Source of the DNA: Micropterix aruncella
Taxonomy: Eukaryota > Arthropoda > Insecta > Lepidoptera > Micropterigidae
Length of the DNA: 64,000 nt
Assembly (NCBI GenBank): GCA_944548615.1
Contig: CALYMY010000045.1
Span: 124,001 to 188,000 of the forward strand
Direction: 5' to 3'
Below, one piece after another: positions 1 through 11,421 of this stretch; position 1 is the first letter of the stretch, and every line of letters begins with the position of its first letter. A program made the position numbers and the translations under genes. A model generated the notes under the pieces. The model was not told where the DNA came from. It did not search any database and saw only the letters and a program-made list of their open reading frames with translations.

Positions 1-136
1 TTTCGAAGAAATACCGGAAAGAGCCAGAGATATTGCCCGCGAGGCGTTAAACGAATTAAAAGGAGTAAACAACCTACGGAAAGAGGTACGTGACAAGGAC
101 GAGGGAACTCCTCAACGGTCAACCGTAGAGACGTGA
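1..136 (+). CDS. Partial copy of repeated short exon/ORF (copy 0, 5' end outside window)
   Basis: The window opens inside the repeated exon described in full at 4757. The frame starts at base 2 with the TTC of codon 13, reaches the splice donor GTACGT at 86-91 and, if unspliced, stops at TGA 134-136 inside the first 119-bp monomer. The visible codons match the intact copies. The product is not recognised. Confidence 0.4.
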   Translation, partial: FEEIPERARDIAREALNELKGVNNLRKEVRDKDEGTPQRSTVET

Positions 137-2135
137 AATTTGGTATAGGCATTCCATTATGATGGCAATTACTAAGTTCCACCATGACATGGCTGCTGCA
201 CCCAGGGTTGGCTCCCGACGAGGGAACTCCTCAACGGTCAACCGTAGAGACGTGAAATTTGGTATAGGCATTCCATTATGATGGCAATTACTAAGTTCCA
301 CCATGACATGGCTGCTGCACCCAGGGTTGGCTCCCGACGAGGGAACTCCTCAACGGTCAACCGTAGAGACGTGAAATTTGGTATAGGCATTCCATTATGA
401 TGGCAATTACTAAGTTCCACCATGACATGGCTGCTGCACCCAGGGTTGGCTCCCGACGAGGGAACTCCTCAACGGTCAACCGTAGAGACGTGAAATTTGG
501 TATAGGCATTCCATTATGACGGCAATTTCTAAGTTCCACCATGACATCGCTGCTGCACCCAGGGTTGGCTCCCGACGAGGGAACTCCTCAACGGTCAACC
601 GTAGAGACGTGAAATTTGGTATAGGCATTCCATTATGATGGCAATTACTAAGTTCCACCATGACATGGCTGCTGCACCCAGGGTTGGCTCCCGACGAGGG
701 AACTCCTCAACGGTCAACCGTAGAGACGTGAAATTTGGTATAGGCATTCCATTATGATGGCAATTACTAAGTTCCACCATGACATGGCTGCTGCACCCAG
801 GGTTGGCTCCCGACGAGGGAACTCCTCAACGGTCAACCGTAGAGACGTGAAATTTGGTATAGGCATTCCATTATGATGGCAATTACTAAGTTCCACCATG
901 ACATGGCTGCTGCACCCAGGGTTGGCTCCCGACGAGGGAACACCTCAACGGTCAACCGTAGAGACGTGAAATTTGGTATAGGCATTCCATTATGACGGCA
1001 ATTTCTAAGTTCCACCATGACATCGCTGCTGCACCCAGGGTTGGCTCCCGACGAGGGAACTCCTCAACGGTCAACCGTAGAGACGTGAAATTTGGTATAG
1101 GCATTCCATTATGATGGCAATTACTAAGTTCCACCATGACATGGCTGCTGCACCCAGGGTTGGCTCCCGACGAGGGAACTCCTCAACGGTCAACCGTAGA
1201 GACGTGAAATTTGGTATAGGCATTCCATTATGATGGCAATTACTAAGTTCCACCATGACATGGCTGCTGCACCCAGGGTTGGCTCCCGACGAGGGAACTC
1301 CTCAACGGTCAACCGTAGAGACGTGAAATTTGGTATAGGCATTCCATTATGATGGCAATTACTAAGTTCCACCATGACATGGCTGCTGCACCCAGGGTTG
1401 GCTCCCGACGAGGGAACTCCTCAACGGTCAACCGTAGAGACGTGAAATTTGGTATAGGCATTCCATTATGATGGCAATTACTAAGTTCCACCATGACATG
1501 GCTGCTGCACCCAGGGTTGGCTCCCGACGAGGGAACTCCTCAACGGTCAACCGTAGAGACGTGAAATTTGGTATAGGCATTCCATTATGATGGCAATTAC
1601 TAAGTTCCACCATGACATGGCTGCTGCACCCAGGGTTGGCTCCCGACGAGGGAACTCCTCAACGGTCAACCGTAGAGACGTGAAATTTGGTATAGGCATT
1701 CCATTATGATGGCAATTACTAAGTTCCACCATGACATGGCTGCTGCACCCAGGGTTGGCTCCCGACGAGGGAACTCCTCAACGGTCAACCGTAGAGACGT
1801 GAAATTTGGTATAGGCATTCCATTATGACGGCAATTTCTAAGTTCCACCATGACATCGCTGCTGCACCCAGGGTTGGCTCCCGACGAGGGAACTCCTCAA
1901 CGGTCAACCGTAGAGACGTGAAATTTGGTATAGGCATTCCATTATGATGGCAATTACTAAGTTCCACCATGACATGGCTGCTGCACCCAGGGTTGGCTCC
2001 CGACGAGGGAACTCCTCAACGGTCAACCGTAGAGACGTGAAATTTGGTATAGGCATTCCATTATGATGGCAATTACTAAGTTCCACCATGACATGGCTGC
2101 TGCACCCAGGGTTGGCTCCCGACGAGGGAACTCCT
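98..2135. repeat. 119-bp satellite array A0, 17 full monomers
   Basis: Seventeen monomers of exactly 119 bp begin at GACGAGGGAACTCCTC and are followed by a 15-bp partial copy (2121-2135) that abuts the 166-bp satellite. Most monomers are type A (ATGATGGCAATTACTAAG, ACATGGCTG). Monomers 4, 8 and 15 are type B (GACGGCAATTTCTAAG, ACATCGCTG). Each monomer carries a near-palindrome, ACGGT-CA-ACCGT. Because 119 is not a multiple of three, no frame stays open across monomers. This is the largest 119-bp array in the window. Confidence 0.97.
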
Positions 2136-4172
2136 GAACATAGAAATTGTTATGAATAAATGTCATTTTTCGAAAAAGACCGTGATAGAGTAAATAAAAC
2201 GCGTTACGGTGTTTGGGCATAACAAAGGCCTTTGAAATCTCTACGAAATGGCATTTTCGAAATTTTGACATTTTGAAATTTTTTATATAAACTTTCATTT
2301 TGAACATAGAAATTGTTATGAAAAAATCACATTTTTCACAAAAGAACGAGATAGAGTAAACCTACCGCGTTGCGGTCTTTGGCGAGATCGACACCCCGCT
2401 TAAGCTCTACAAAATGGCATTTTTGAAATTTTGACTTTTTGAAAAATTTTATATAAAATTTCATTTTAAACATAGAAATTATTATGAAAAAATCATATTT
2501 TTCGAAAAAGATCGTGATAGAGTAAACCTATAGGGTTACGGCGTTCGGACAGAACGACGGCCTTGGTAATCTCTACAAAATGGCATTTTCGAAATTTTGA
2601 CATTTTGAAAATTTTTATATAAAATTTCATTTTAAACATAGAAATTGTTATGAAAAAATCACATTTTTCGAAAAAGATCGTGATAGAGTAAACCTATAGG
2701 GTTACGGCGTTCGGACAGAACGACGGCCTTGGTAATCTCTACAAAATGGCATTTTCGAAATTTTGACATTTTGAAATTTTTTATATAAACTTTCATTTTG
2801 AACATAGAAATTGTTATGAATTAATGACATTTTTTGAAAAAGATCGTGATAGAGTAAATGAAACGCGTTACGGTGTTCAGGCAGAACGAAGGCCTTTGAA
2901 ATCTCTACGAAATGGCATTTTCGAAATTTTGACATTTTGAAATTTTTTATATAAACTTTCATTTTGAACATAGAAATTGTTATGAAAAAATCACATTTTT
3001 CGAAATAAATCGAGATAGAGTAAACCTACCGCGTTGCGGTCTTTGGCGAGATCGACACCCCGCTTAAGCTCTACAAAATGGCATTTTTGAAATTTTGACA
3101 TTTTGAAAAATTTGATATAAAATTTCATTTTAAACATAGAAATTATAATGAAAAAATCACATTTTTCGAAAAAGATCGTGATAGAGTAAACCTATAGCGT
3201 TACGGCGTTCGGACAGAACCACGGCCTTGGTAATCTCTACGAAATGGCATTTTCGAAATTTTGACATTTTGAAATTTTTTATATAAACTTTCATTTTGAA
3301 CATAGAAATTGTTATGAATAAATGACATTTTTCGAAAAAGACCGTGATAGAGTAAACCTACCGCGTTGCGGTCTTTGGCTAGATCGACACCCCGCTTAAG
3401 CTCTACAAAATGGCATTTTTGAAATTTTGACATTTTGAAAAATTTTATATAAAATTTCATTTTAAACATAGAAATTGTTATGAAAAAATCACATTTTTCG
3501 AAAAAGATCGTGATAGAGTAAACCTATAGCGTTACGGCGTTCGGACAGAACGACGGCCTTGGTAATCTCTACAAAATGGCATTTTCGAAATTTTGACATT
3601 TTGAAAAATTTTATATAAAATTTCATTTTAAACATAGAAATTGTTATGAAAAAATCACATTTTTCGAAAAAGATCGTGATAGAGTAAACCTATAGCGTTA
3701 CGGCGTTCGGACAGAACGACGGCCTTGGTAATCTCTACAAAATGGCATTTTCGAAATTTTGACATTTTGAAAAATTTTATATAAACTTTCATTTTGAACA
3801 TAGAAATTGTTATGAAAAAATCACATTTTTCGAAATAAATCGATATAGAGTAAACCTACCGCGTTGCGGTCTTTGGCGAGATCGACACCCCGCTTAAGCT
3901 CTACAAAATGGCATTTTTGAAATTTTGATATTTTGAAATTTTTTATATAAACTTTCATTTTGAACTTGGAAATTATTATGAAAAAATCACATTTTTCGAA
4001 ATAAATCGAGATAGAGTAAACCTAACGCGTTACGGTGTTCGGACAGAACGAAGGCCTTTGAAATCTCTACGAAATGGCATTTCCGAAATTTTGACATTTT
4101 GAATTTTTTTATATAAACTTTCATTTTGAACATAGAAATTGTTATGAAAAAATCAAATTTTTCGAAATAAAT
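2136..4172. repeat. 166-bp satellite array B0, 12 monomers + 45 bp
   Basis: The array starts with GAACATAGAAATTGTTATGA and repeats every 166 bp, ending in a 45-bp partial monomer (2037 = 12 x 166 + 45). Monomers share an AT-rich frame (CATTTTCGAAATTTTGACATT, TATATAAA). Their centres are of three kinds: alpha with ACCGCGTTGCGGT (a small hairpin), beta with CTATAGCGTTACGGCGTTCGG, and gamma with AAACGCGTTACGGTGTTTGG next to the 119-bp junction. It belongs to the long (L) haplotype. Confidence 0.96.
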
Positions 4173-4756
4173 TGGCTTCCGACGTTTGAGGGCTATTGCG
4201 CTAAAAGGCATCAATAGTCCTCCCTGTTTATTATTATCTAATAGAGTTTTGCTTTGCGCATCTAACGCTTCTTTTAATTTTCAAATCTGAGTAATATTAA
4301 CGGAATTATAGACGATTTAATATCTGTATAGGTATATTGATTTATCGATTTAACGGTTTTGTTTCCATAGTAACGAGCTCAGGCGGTGGCCCGACTCGCA
4401 ATAGAATATTTATCGATTTAACGATTTCTGTTTCTATGGTAACTTCAGCCCTCGTCATACTTGCGAAAGTTTATTTATCGATTTTACGATGTTTGTTTTC
4501 AATAGTAGCGATCCGAGCCAAGGGAGTTTTAGTATTTTTCCCGCGGCTTCGTTTAATAAATTAAATATTATATTCTTTATTTTATCATATACACACAAGC
4601 GAGGTGTCAAAAGATAGGGTTTTAGAACGCTTTTCATTTCATTGCTTCTGCTTTTTATCTCGTCTTCTTCTTCTTCTTTAATTACTTTTCAATACTATTT
4701 AATCTGTGCTTTTTCATTTTCATTTTCAGTGCCTTTGATCAACGAGAAGAGACAAT
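4173..4756 (+). promoter_or_regulatory. Unique linker U1: promoter-like region and intron/5'UTR end upstream of exon
   Basis: This is the reference copy of the single-copy part of the macro-unit. It has three degenerate subrepeats of about 66 bp starting at 4341, 4409 and 4474. Each opens with TTTATCGATTT, which is close to the insect DRE core TATCGATA. Each also holds an imperfect inverted repeat (GTTTCCATAGTAAC at 4361, GTTTCTATGGTAAC at 4430, a weaker one at 4495) resembling an RFX X-box. A pyrimidine-rich stretch from about 4646 leads to an acceptor CAG at 4727-4729. A regulatory role is inference; no transcription start can be fixed from sequence. Confidence 0.4.
4646..4729 (+). other. 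Candidate 3' splice site (polypyrimidine tract and CAG)
   Basis: A long T/C-rich tract, including a CTT repeat and TTTCATTTTCATTTTCAG, ends at AG 4728-4729. A branch-point-like TTTAATC lies about 30 nt upstream. The exon would begin at 4730, 27 nt before the ATG. The same site is present at the same offset in every complete unit (for example before the ATGs at 7362, 11251 and 57195). The matching upstream donor was not identified with confidence. Confidence 0.5.
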
Positions 4757-4927
4757 ATGGAGACCACAGAAATAGAAGTGCCGTTTCGGAATTTCGAAGA
4801 AATACCGGAAAGAGCCAGAGATATTGCCCGCGAGGCGTTAAACGAATTAAAAGGAGTAAACAACCTACGGAAAGAGGTACGTGACAAGGACGAGGGAACT
4901 CCTCAACGGTCAACCGTAGAGACGTGA
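4757..4927 (+). CDS. Repeated short exon/ORF, reference copy 1 (56 codons unspliced, 40 codons to donor)
   Basis: The ATG has A at -3 and G at +4, a good insect start context. An in-frame TGA lies seven codons upstream (4736-4738), which supports this ATG as the start. The peptide begins METTEIEVPFRNFEEIPERA. It continues as a charged, probably helical segment ending LKGVNNLRKE, where the donor GAG/GTACGT sits at 4877. If spliced, the 147-nt exon (4730-4876) contributes 40 codons in phase 0 to an unknown downstream exon. If unspliced, it reads 16 more codons, 12 of them fully inside the 119-bp satellite, and stops at TGA 4925-4927. There is no signal peptide, membrane segment or recognisable domain. 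Both satellite arrays of the unit would lie within the following intron. It could be a true first coding exon, a fossil gene fragment caught in a satellite, or chance; identity among copies reflects homogenisation and cannot itself show selection. Confidence 0.45.
   Translation: METTEIEVPFRNFEEIPERARDIAREALNELKGVNNLRKEVRDKDEGTPQRSTVET
4877..4882 (+). other. Candidate 5' splice donor GAG/GTACGT
   Basis: GTACGT follows GAG and matches the donor consensus except at +4. It lies 12 nt before the first 119-bp monomer, so the satellite would start just inside the intron. The site is present in all 15 exon copies, including the two frameshifted ones. Confidence 0.45.
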
Positions 4928-5736
4928 AATTTGCTATAGGCATTCCATTATGATGGCAATTACTAAGTTCCACCATGACATGGCTGCTGCACCCAGGGTT
5001 GGCTCCCGACGAGGGAACTTCTCAACGGTCAACCGTAGAGACGTGAAATTTGGTATAGGCATTCCATTATGATGGCAATTACTAAGTTCCACCATGACAT
5101 GGCTGCTGCACCCAGGGTTGGCTCCCGACGAGGGAACTCCTCAACGGTCAACCGTAGAGACGTGAAATTTGGTATAGGCATTCCATTATGATGGCAATTA
5201 CTAAGTTCCACCATGACATGGCTGCTGCACCCAGGGTTGGCTCCCGACGAGGGAACTCCTCAACGGTCAACCGTAGAGACGTGAAATTTGGTATAGGCAT
5301 TCCATTATGATGGCAATTACTAAGTTCCACCATGACATGGCTGCTGCACCCAGGGTTGGCTCCCGACGAGGGAACTCCTCAACGGTCAACCGTAGAGACG
5401 TGAAATTTGGTATAGGCATTCCATTATGACGGCAATTTCTAAGTTCCACCATGACATCGCTGCTGCACCCAGGGTTGGCTCCCGACGAGGGAACTCCTCA
5501 ACGGTCAACCGTAGAGACGTGAAATTTGGTATAGGCATTCCATTATGATGGCAATTATTAAGTTCCACCATGACATGGCTGCTGCACCCAGGGTTGGCTC
5601 CCGACGAGGGAACTCCTCAACGGTCAACCGTAGAGACGTGAAATTTGGTATAGGCATTCCATTATGATGGCAATTACTAAGTTCCACCATGACATGGCTG
5701 CTGCACCCAGGGTTGGCTCCCGACGAGGGAACTCCT
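4889..5736. repeat. 119-bp satellite array A1, 7 monomers
   Basis: Seven full monomers plus the 15-bp partial. Monomer 1 has the variant TTTGCTATAGG instead of TTTGGTATAGG, shared only with the arrays starting at 11383 and 14320. Monomer 5 is type B and monomer 6 has ATTATTAAG, the signature of all seven-monomer arrays. Confidence 0.97.
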
Positions 5737-6777
5737 GAACATAGAAATTGTTATGAATAAATGTCATTTTTCGAAAAAGACCGTGATAGAGTAAATAAAA
5801 CGCGTTACGGTGTTTGGGCATAACGAAGGCCTTTGAAATCTCTACGAAATGGCATTTTCGAAATTTTGACATTTTGAAATTTTTTATATAAACTTTTATT
5901 TTGAACATAGAAATTGTTATGAAAAAATGACATTTTTCGAAAAAGACCGTGATAGAGTAAACCTACCGCGTTGCGGTCTTTGGCGAGATCGACACCCCGC
6001 TTAAGCTCTACAAAATGGCATTTTTGAAATTTTGCAATTTTGAAAAATTTTATATAAAATTTCATTTTAAACATAGAAATTATTATGAAAAAAGCACATT
6101 TTTCGAAAAAGATCGTGATAGAGTAAACCTATAGCGTTACGGCGTTCGGACAGAACGACGGCCTTGATAATCTCTACGAAATGGCTATTTCAAAATTTTG
6201 ACATTTTGAAATTTTTTATATAAACTTTCATTTTGAACATAGAAATTGTTATCAAAAAATCACATTTTTTACAAAAGAACGAGATAGAGTAAACCTACCG
6301 CGTTGCGGCCTTTGGCGAGATCGACACCCCGCTTAAGCTCTACAAAATGGCATTTTTGAAATTTTGAAATTTTGAAAAATTTTATATAAAATTTCATTTT
6401 AAACATAGAAATTATTATGAAAAAATCACATTTTTCGAAAAAGATCGTGATAGAGTAAACCTATAGCGTTACGGCGTTTGGACAGAACGACGGCCTTGAT
6501 AATCTCTACGAAATGGCTATTTCAAAATTTTGACATTTTGAAATTTTTTATATAAACTTTCATTTTAAACATAGAAATTGTTATCAAAAAATCACATTTT
6601 TCACAAAAGAACGAGATAGAGTAAACCTACCGCGTTGCGGTTTTTGGCGAGATCGACACCCCGCTTAAGCGCTACAAAATGGCATTTTTGAAATTTTGAC
6701 ATTTTGAATTTTTTTATATAAACTTTCATTTTGAACATAGAAATTGTTATGAAAAAATCACATTTTTCGAAATAAAT
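5737..6777. repeat. 166-bp satellite array B1, 6 monomers + 45 bp (short haplotype)
   Basis: 1041 bp = 6 x 166 + 45. This is the short (S) haplotype, recognised by GGCTATTTCAAAATTTTGAC, GTTATCAAAAAATCAC and CTTTTATTTTGAAC, none of which occur in the long arrays. The same 1041-bp array recurs at 15168, 22325, 45808, 52965 and 55570. Confidence 0.96.
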
Positions 6778-7361
6778 TGGCTTCCGACGTTTGAGGGCTA
6801 TTGCGCTAAAAGGCATCAATAGTCCTCCCTGTTTATTATTATCTAATAGAGTTTTGCTTTGCGCATCTAACGCTTCTTTTAATTTTCAAATTTGAGTAAT
6901 ATTAACGGAATTATAGACGATTTAATATCTGTATAGGTATATTGATTTATCGATTTAACGGTTTTGTTTCCATAGTAACGAGCTCAGGCGGTGGCCCGAC
7001 TCGCAATAGAATATTTATCGATTTAACGATTTCTGTTTCTATGGTAACTTCAGCCCTCGTCATACTTGCGAAAGTTTATTTATCGATTTTACGATGTTTG
7101 TTTTCAATAGTAGCGATCCGAGCCAAGGGAGTTTTAGTATTTTTCCCGCGGCTTCGTTTAATAGATTAAATATTATATTCTTTATTTTATCATATACACA
7201 CAAGCGAGGTGTCAAAAGATAGGGTTTTAGAACGCTTTTCATTTCATTGCTTCTGCTTTTTATCTCGTCTTCTTCTTCTTCTTTAATTACTTTTCAATAC
7301 TATTTAATCTGTGCTTTTTCATTTTCATTTTCAGTGCCTTTGATCAACGAGAAGAGACAAT
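6778..7361 (+). promoter_or_regulatory. Unique linker U2
   Basis: Same layout as the linker at 4173. It has CAAATTTGAG (T at 6892) where linkers behind long 166-bp arrays have CAAATCTGAG, so this base is linked to the short array on its left. It also has AATAGATTAAAT near the end of the subrepeat region. Confidence 0.4.
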
Positions 7362-7532
7362 ATGGAGACCACAGAAATAGAAGTGCCGTTTCGGAATTTC
7401 GAAGAAATACCGGAAAGAGCCAGAGATATTGCCCGCGAGGCGTTAAACGAATTAAAAGGAGTAAACAACCTACGGAAAGAGGTACGTGACAAGGACGAGG
7501 GAACTCCTCAACGGTCAACCGTAGAGACGTGA
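7362..7532 (+). CDS. Repeated short exon/ORF, copy 2
   Basis: Open from ATG to the TGA at 7530-7532, with the donor at 7482. Its peptide is identical to that of copy 1 at 4757. It lies 2605 bp after copy 1 and opens a unit with a long 119-bp array. Confidence 0.42.
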   Translation: METTEIEVPFRNFEEIPERARDIAREALNELKGVNNLRKEVRDKDEGTPQRSTVET

Positions 7533-9293
7533 AATTTGGTATAGGCATTCCATTATGATGGCAATTACTAAGTTCCACCATGACATGGCTGCTGCACCCA
7601 GGGTTGGCTCCCGACGAGGGAACTTCTCAACGGTCAACCGTAGAGACGTGAAATTTGGTATAGGCATTCCATTATGATGGCAATTACTAAGTTCCACCAT
7701 GACATGGCTGCTGCACCCAGGGTTGGCTCCCGACGAGGGAACTCCTCAACGGTCAACCGTAGAGACGTGAAATTTGGTATAGGCATTCCATTATGATGGC
7801 AATTACTAAGTTCCACCATGACATGGCTGCTGCACCCAGGGTTGGCTCCCGACGAGGGAACTCCTCAACGGTCAACCGTAGAGACGTGAAATTTGGTATA
7901 GGCATTCCATTATGATGGCAATTACTAAGTTCCACCATGACATGGCTGCTGCACCCAGGGTTGGCTCCCGACGAGGGAACTCCTCAACGGTCAACCGTAG
8001 AGACGTGAAATTTGGTATAGGCATTCCATTATGACGGCAATTTCTAAGTTCCACCATGACATCGCTGCTGCACCCAGGGTTGGCTCCCGACGAGGGAACT
8101 CCTCAACGGTCAACCGTAGAGACGTGAAATTTGGTATAGGCATTCCATTATGATGGCAATTACTAAGTTCCACCATGACATGGCTGCTGCACCCAGGGTT
8201 GGCTCCCGACGAGGGAACTCCTCAACGGTCAACCGTAGAGACGTGAAATTTGGTATAGGCATTCCATTATGATGGCAATTACTAAGTTCCACCATGACAT
8301 GGCTGCTGCACCCAGGGTTGGCTCCCGACGAGGGAACTCCTCAACGGTCAACCGTAGAGACGTGAAATTTGGTATAGGCATTCCATTATGATGGCAATTA
8401 CTAAGTTCCACCATGACATGGCTGCTGCACCCAGGGTTGGCTCCCGACGAGGGAACTCCTCAACGGTCAACCGTAGAGACGTGAAATTTGGTATAGGCAT
8501 TCCATTATGATGGCAATTACTAAGTTCCACCATGACATGGCTGCTGCACCCAGGGTTGGCTCCCGACGAGGGAACTCCTCAACGGTCAACCGTAGAGACG
8601 TGAAATTTGGTATAGGCATTCCATTATGACGGCAATTTCTAAGTTCCACCATGACATCGCTGCTGCACCCAGGGTTGGCTCCCGACGAGGGAACTCCTCA
8701 ACGGTCAACCGTAGAGACGTGAAATTTGGTATAGGCATTCCATTATGATGGCAATTACTAAGTTCCACCATGACATGGCTGCTGCACCCAGGGTTGGCTC
8801 CCGACGAGGGAACTCCTCAACGGTCAACCGTAGAGACGTGAAATTTGGTATAGGCATTCCATTATGATGGCAATTACTAAGTTCCACCATGACATGGCTG
8901 CTGCACCCAGGGTTGGCTCCCGACGAGGGAACTCCTCAACGGTCAACCGTAGAGACGTGAAATTTGGTATAGGCATTCCATTATGACGGCAATTTCTAAG
9001 TTCCACCATGACATCGCTGCTGCACCCAGGGTTGGCTCCCGACGAGGGAACTCCTCAACGGTCAACCGTAGAGACGTGAAATTTGGTATAGGCATTCCAT
9101 TATGATGGCAATTACTAAGTTCCACCATGACATGGCTGCTGCACCCAGGGTTGGCTCCCGACGAGGGAACTCCTCAACGGTCAACCGTAGAGACGTGAAA
9201 TTTGGTATAGGCATTCCATTATGATGGCAATTACTAAGTTCCACCATGACATGGCTGCTGCACCCAGGGTTGGCTCCCGACGAGGGAACTCCT
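7494..9293. repeat. 119-bp satellite array A2, 15 monomers
   Basis: Fifteen full monomers plus the 15-bp partial. Type B monomers are 5, 10 and 13, giving the module pattern 5+5+3+2 shared with the arrays at 16925, 24082, 47565 and 57327. Monomer 2 begins GAACTTCTC rather than GAACTCCTC. Confidence 0.97.
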
Positions 9294-10666
9294 GAACATA
9301 GAAATTGTTATGAATAAATGTCATTTTTCGAAAAAGACCGTGATAGAGTAAATAAAACGCGTTACGGTGTTTGGGCATAACGAAGGCCTTTGAAATCTCT
9401 ACGAAATGGCATTTTCGAAATTTTGACATTTTGAAATTTTTTATATAAACTTTCATTTTGAACATAGAAATTGTTATGAAAAAATCACATTTTTCACAAA
9501 AGAACGAGATAGAGTAAACCTACCGCGTTGCGGTCTTTGGCGAGATCGACACCCCGCTTAAGCTCTACAAAATGGCATTTTTGAAATTTTGACATTTTGA
9601 AAAATTTGATATAAAATTTCATTTTAAACATAGAAATTATAATGAAAAAATCACATTTTTCGAAAAAGATCGTGATAGAGTAAACCTATAGCGTTACGGC
9701 GTTCGGACAGAACCACGGCCTTGGTAATCTCTACGAAATGGCATTTTCGAAATTTTGACATTTTGAAATTTTTTATATAAACTTTCATTTTGAACATAGA
9801 AATTGTTATGAATAAATGACATTTTTCGAAAAAGACCGTGATAGAGTAAACCTACCGCGTTGCGGTCTTTGGCTAGATCGACACCCCGCTTAAGCTCTAC
9901 AAAATGGCATTTTTGAAATTTTGACATTTTGAAAAATTTTATATAAAATTTCATTTTAAACATAGAAATTGTTATGAAAAAATCACATTTTTCGAAAAAG
10001 ATCGTGATAGAGTAAACCTATAGCGTTACGGCGTTCGGACAGAACGACGGCCTTGGTAATCTCTACAAAATGGCATTTTCGAAATTTTGACATTTTGAAA
10101 AATTTTATATAAAATTTCATTTTAAACATAGAAATTGTTATGAAAAAATCACATTTTTCGAAAAAGATCGTGATAGAGTAAACCTATAGCGTTACGGCGT
10201 TCGGACAGAACGACGGCCTTGGTAATCTCTACAAAATGGCATTTTCGAAATTTTGACATTTTGAAAAATTTTATATAAACTTTCATTTTGAACATAGAAA
10301 TTGTTATGAAAAAATCACATTTTTCGAAATAAATCGATATAGAGTAAACCTACCGCGTTGCGGTCTTTGGCGAGATCGACACCCCGCTTAAGCTCTACAA
10401 AATGGCATTTTTGAAATTTTGATATTTTGAAATTTTTTATATAAACTTTCATTTTGAACTTGGAAATTATTATGAAAAAATCACATTTTTCGAAATAAAT
10501 CGAGATAGAGTAAACCTAACGCGTTACGGTGTTCGGACAGAACGAAGGCCTTTGAAATCTCTACGAAATGGCATTTCCGAAATTTTGACATTTTGAATTT
10601 TTTTATATAAACTTTCATTTTGAACATAGAAATTGTTATGAAAAAATCAAATTTTTCGAAATAAAT
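9294..10666. repeat. 166-bp satellite array B2, 8 monomers + 45 bp
   Basis: 1373 bp = 8 x 166 + 45, long haplotype. It matches the array at 12231 monomer for monomer, although the 119-bp arrays to their left differ (15 against 7 monomers). Confidence 0.96.
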
Positions 10667-11250
10667 TGGCTTCCGACGTTTGAGGGCTATTGCGCTAAAA
10701 GGCATCAATAGTCCTCCCTGTTTATTATTATCTAATAGAGTTTTGCTTTGCGCATCTAACGCTTCTTTTAATTTTCAAATCTGAGTAATATTAACGGAAT
10801 TATAGACGATTTAATATCTGTATAGGTATATTGATTTATCGATTTAACGGTTTTGTTTCCATAGTAACGAGCTCAGGCGGTGGCCCGACTCGCAATAGAA
10901 TATTTATCGATTTAACGATTTCTGTTTCTATGGTAACTTCAGCCCTCGTCATACTTGCGAAAGTTTATTTATCGATTTTACGATGTTTGTTTTCAATAGT
11001 AGCGATCCGAGCCAAGGGAGTTTTAGTATTTTTCCCGCGGCTTCGTTTAATAAATTAAATATTATATTCTTTATTTTATCATATACACACAAGCGAGGTG
11101 TCAAAAGATAGGGTTTTAGAACGCTTTTCATTTCATTGCTTCTGCTTTTTATCTCGTCTTCTTCTTCTTCTTTAATTACTTTTCAATACTATTTAATCTG
11201 TGCTTTTTCATTTTCATTTTCAGTGCCTTTGATCAACGAGAAGAGACAAT
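10667..11250 (+). promoter_or_regulatory. Unique linker U3
   Basis: Full-length linker with all three subrepeats and the CAAATCTGAG form. No difference from the linker at 4173 that would affect the splice or promoter-like motifs was seen. Confidence 0.4.
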
Positions 11251-11421
11251 ATGGAGACCACAGAAATAGAAGTGCCGTTTCGGAATTTCGAAGAAATACC
11301 GGAAAGAGCCAGAGATATTGCCCGCGAGGCGTTAAACGAATTAAAAGGAGTAAACAACCTACGGAAAGAGGTACGTGACAAGGACGAGGGAACTCCTCAA
11401 CGGTCAACCGTAGAGACGTGA
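11251..11421 (+). CDS. Repeated short exon/ORF, copy 3
   Basis: Open copy, donor at 11371, stop at 11419-11421. The peptide is identical to copy 1. Its first satellite monomer carries the GCTATAGG variant, as in copies 1 and 4. Confidence 0.42.
   Translation: METTEIEVPFRNFEEIPERARDIAREALNELKGVNNLRKEVRDKDEGTPQRSTVET

Noticed and set aside
119..2089. Minus-strand 61-residue ORFs (starting MVELSNCHHNGMPIPNF) repeated in every 119-bp array
   Set aside because: They are shadows of the 119-bp monomer: each spans about one and a half monomers and overlaps the next in another frame because 119 is not divisible by three. No start context, splice or promoter signals support them.
98..2135. CRISPR array
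   Set aside because: Monomers are contiguous, near-identical 119-bp units without unique spacers, in a eukaryotic setting.
98..2135. Hammerhead ribozyme within the satellites
   Set aside because: The core CTGANGA with a paired GAAA was not found on either strand of the 119-bp monomer, and not noticed in the 166-bp monomers.
2702..2971. Minus-strand 72-94-residue ORFs starting MFKMK or MMPFSA in the 166-bp arrays
   Set aside because: Lysine/phenylalanine-rich translations of the AT-rich monomer, recurring at each combination of monomer types. Composition and repetition explain them fully.
4337..4564. Plus-strand 75-residue ORF across the three linker subrepeats, and its minus-strand partner at 4455-4637
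   Set aside because: The frame follows the subrepeats and is broken by one base change in the linker at 23366 and by the 16-bp deletion at 39399. No codon bias or domain.
4642..4884. Plus-strand 80-residue ORF beginning MLLLFISSSSSS over the polypyrimidine tract and exon
   Set aside because: It is in a different frame from the METTEIEV exon and its hydrophobic start is just the CTT/TTC-rich acceptor tract. The exon frame has better start context, an upstream stop and the donor.
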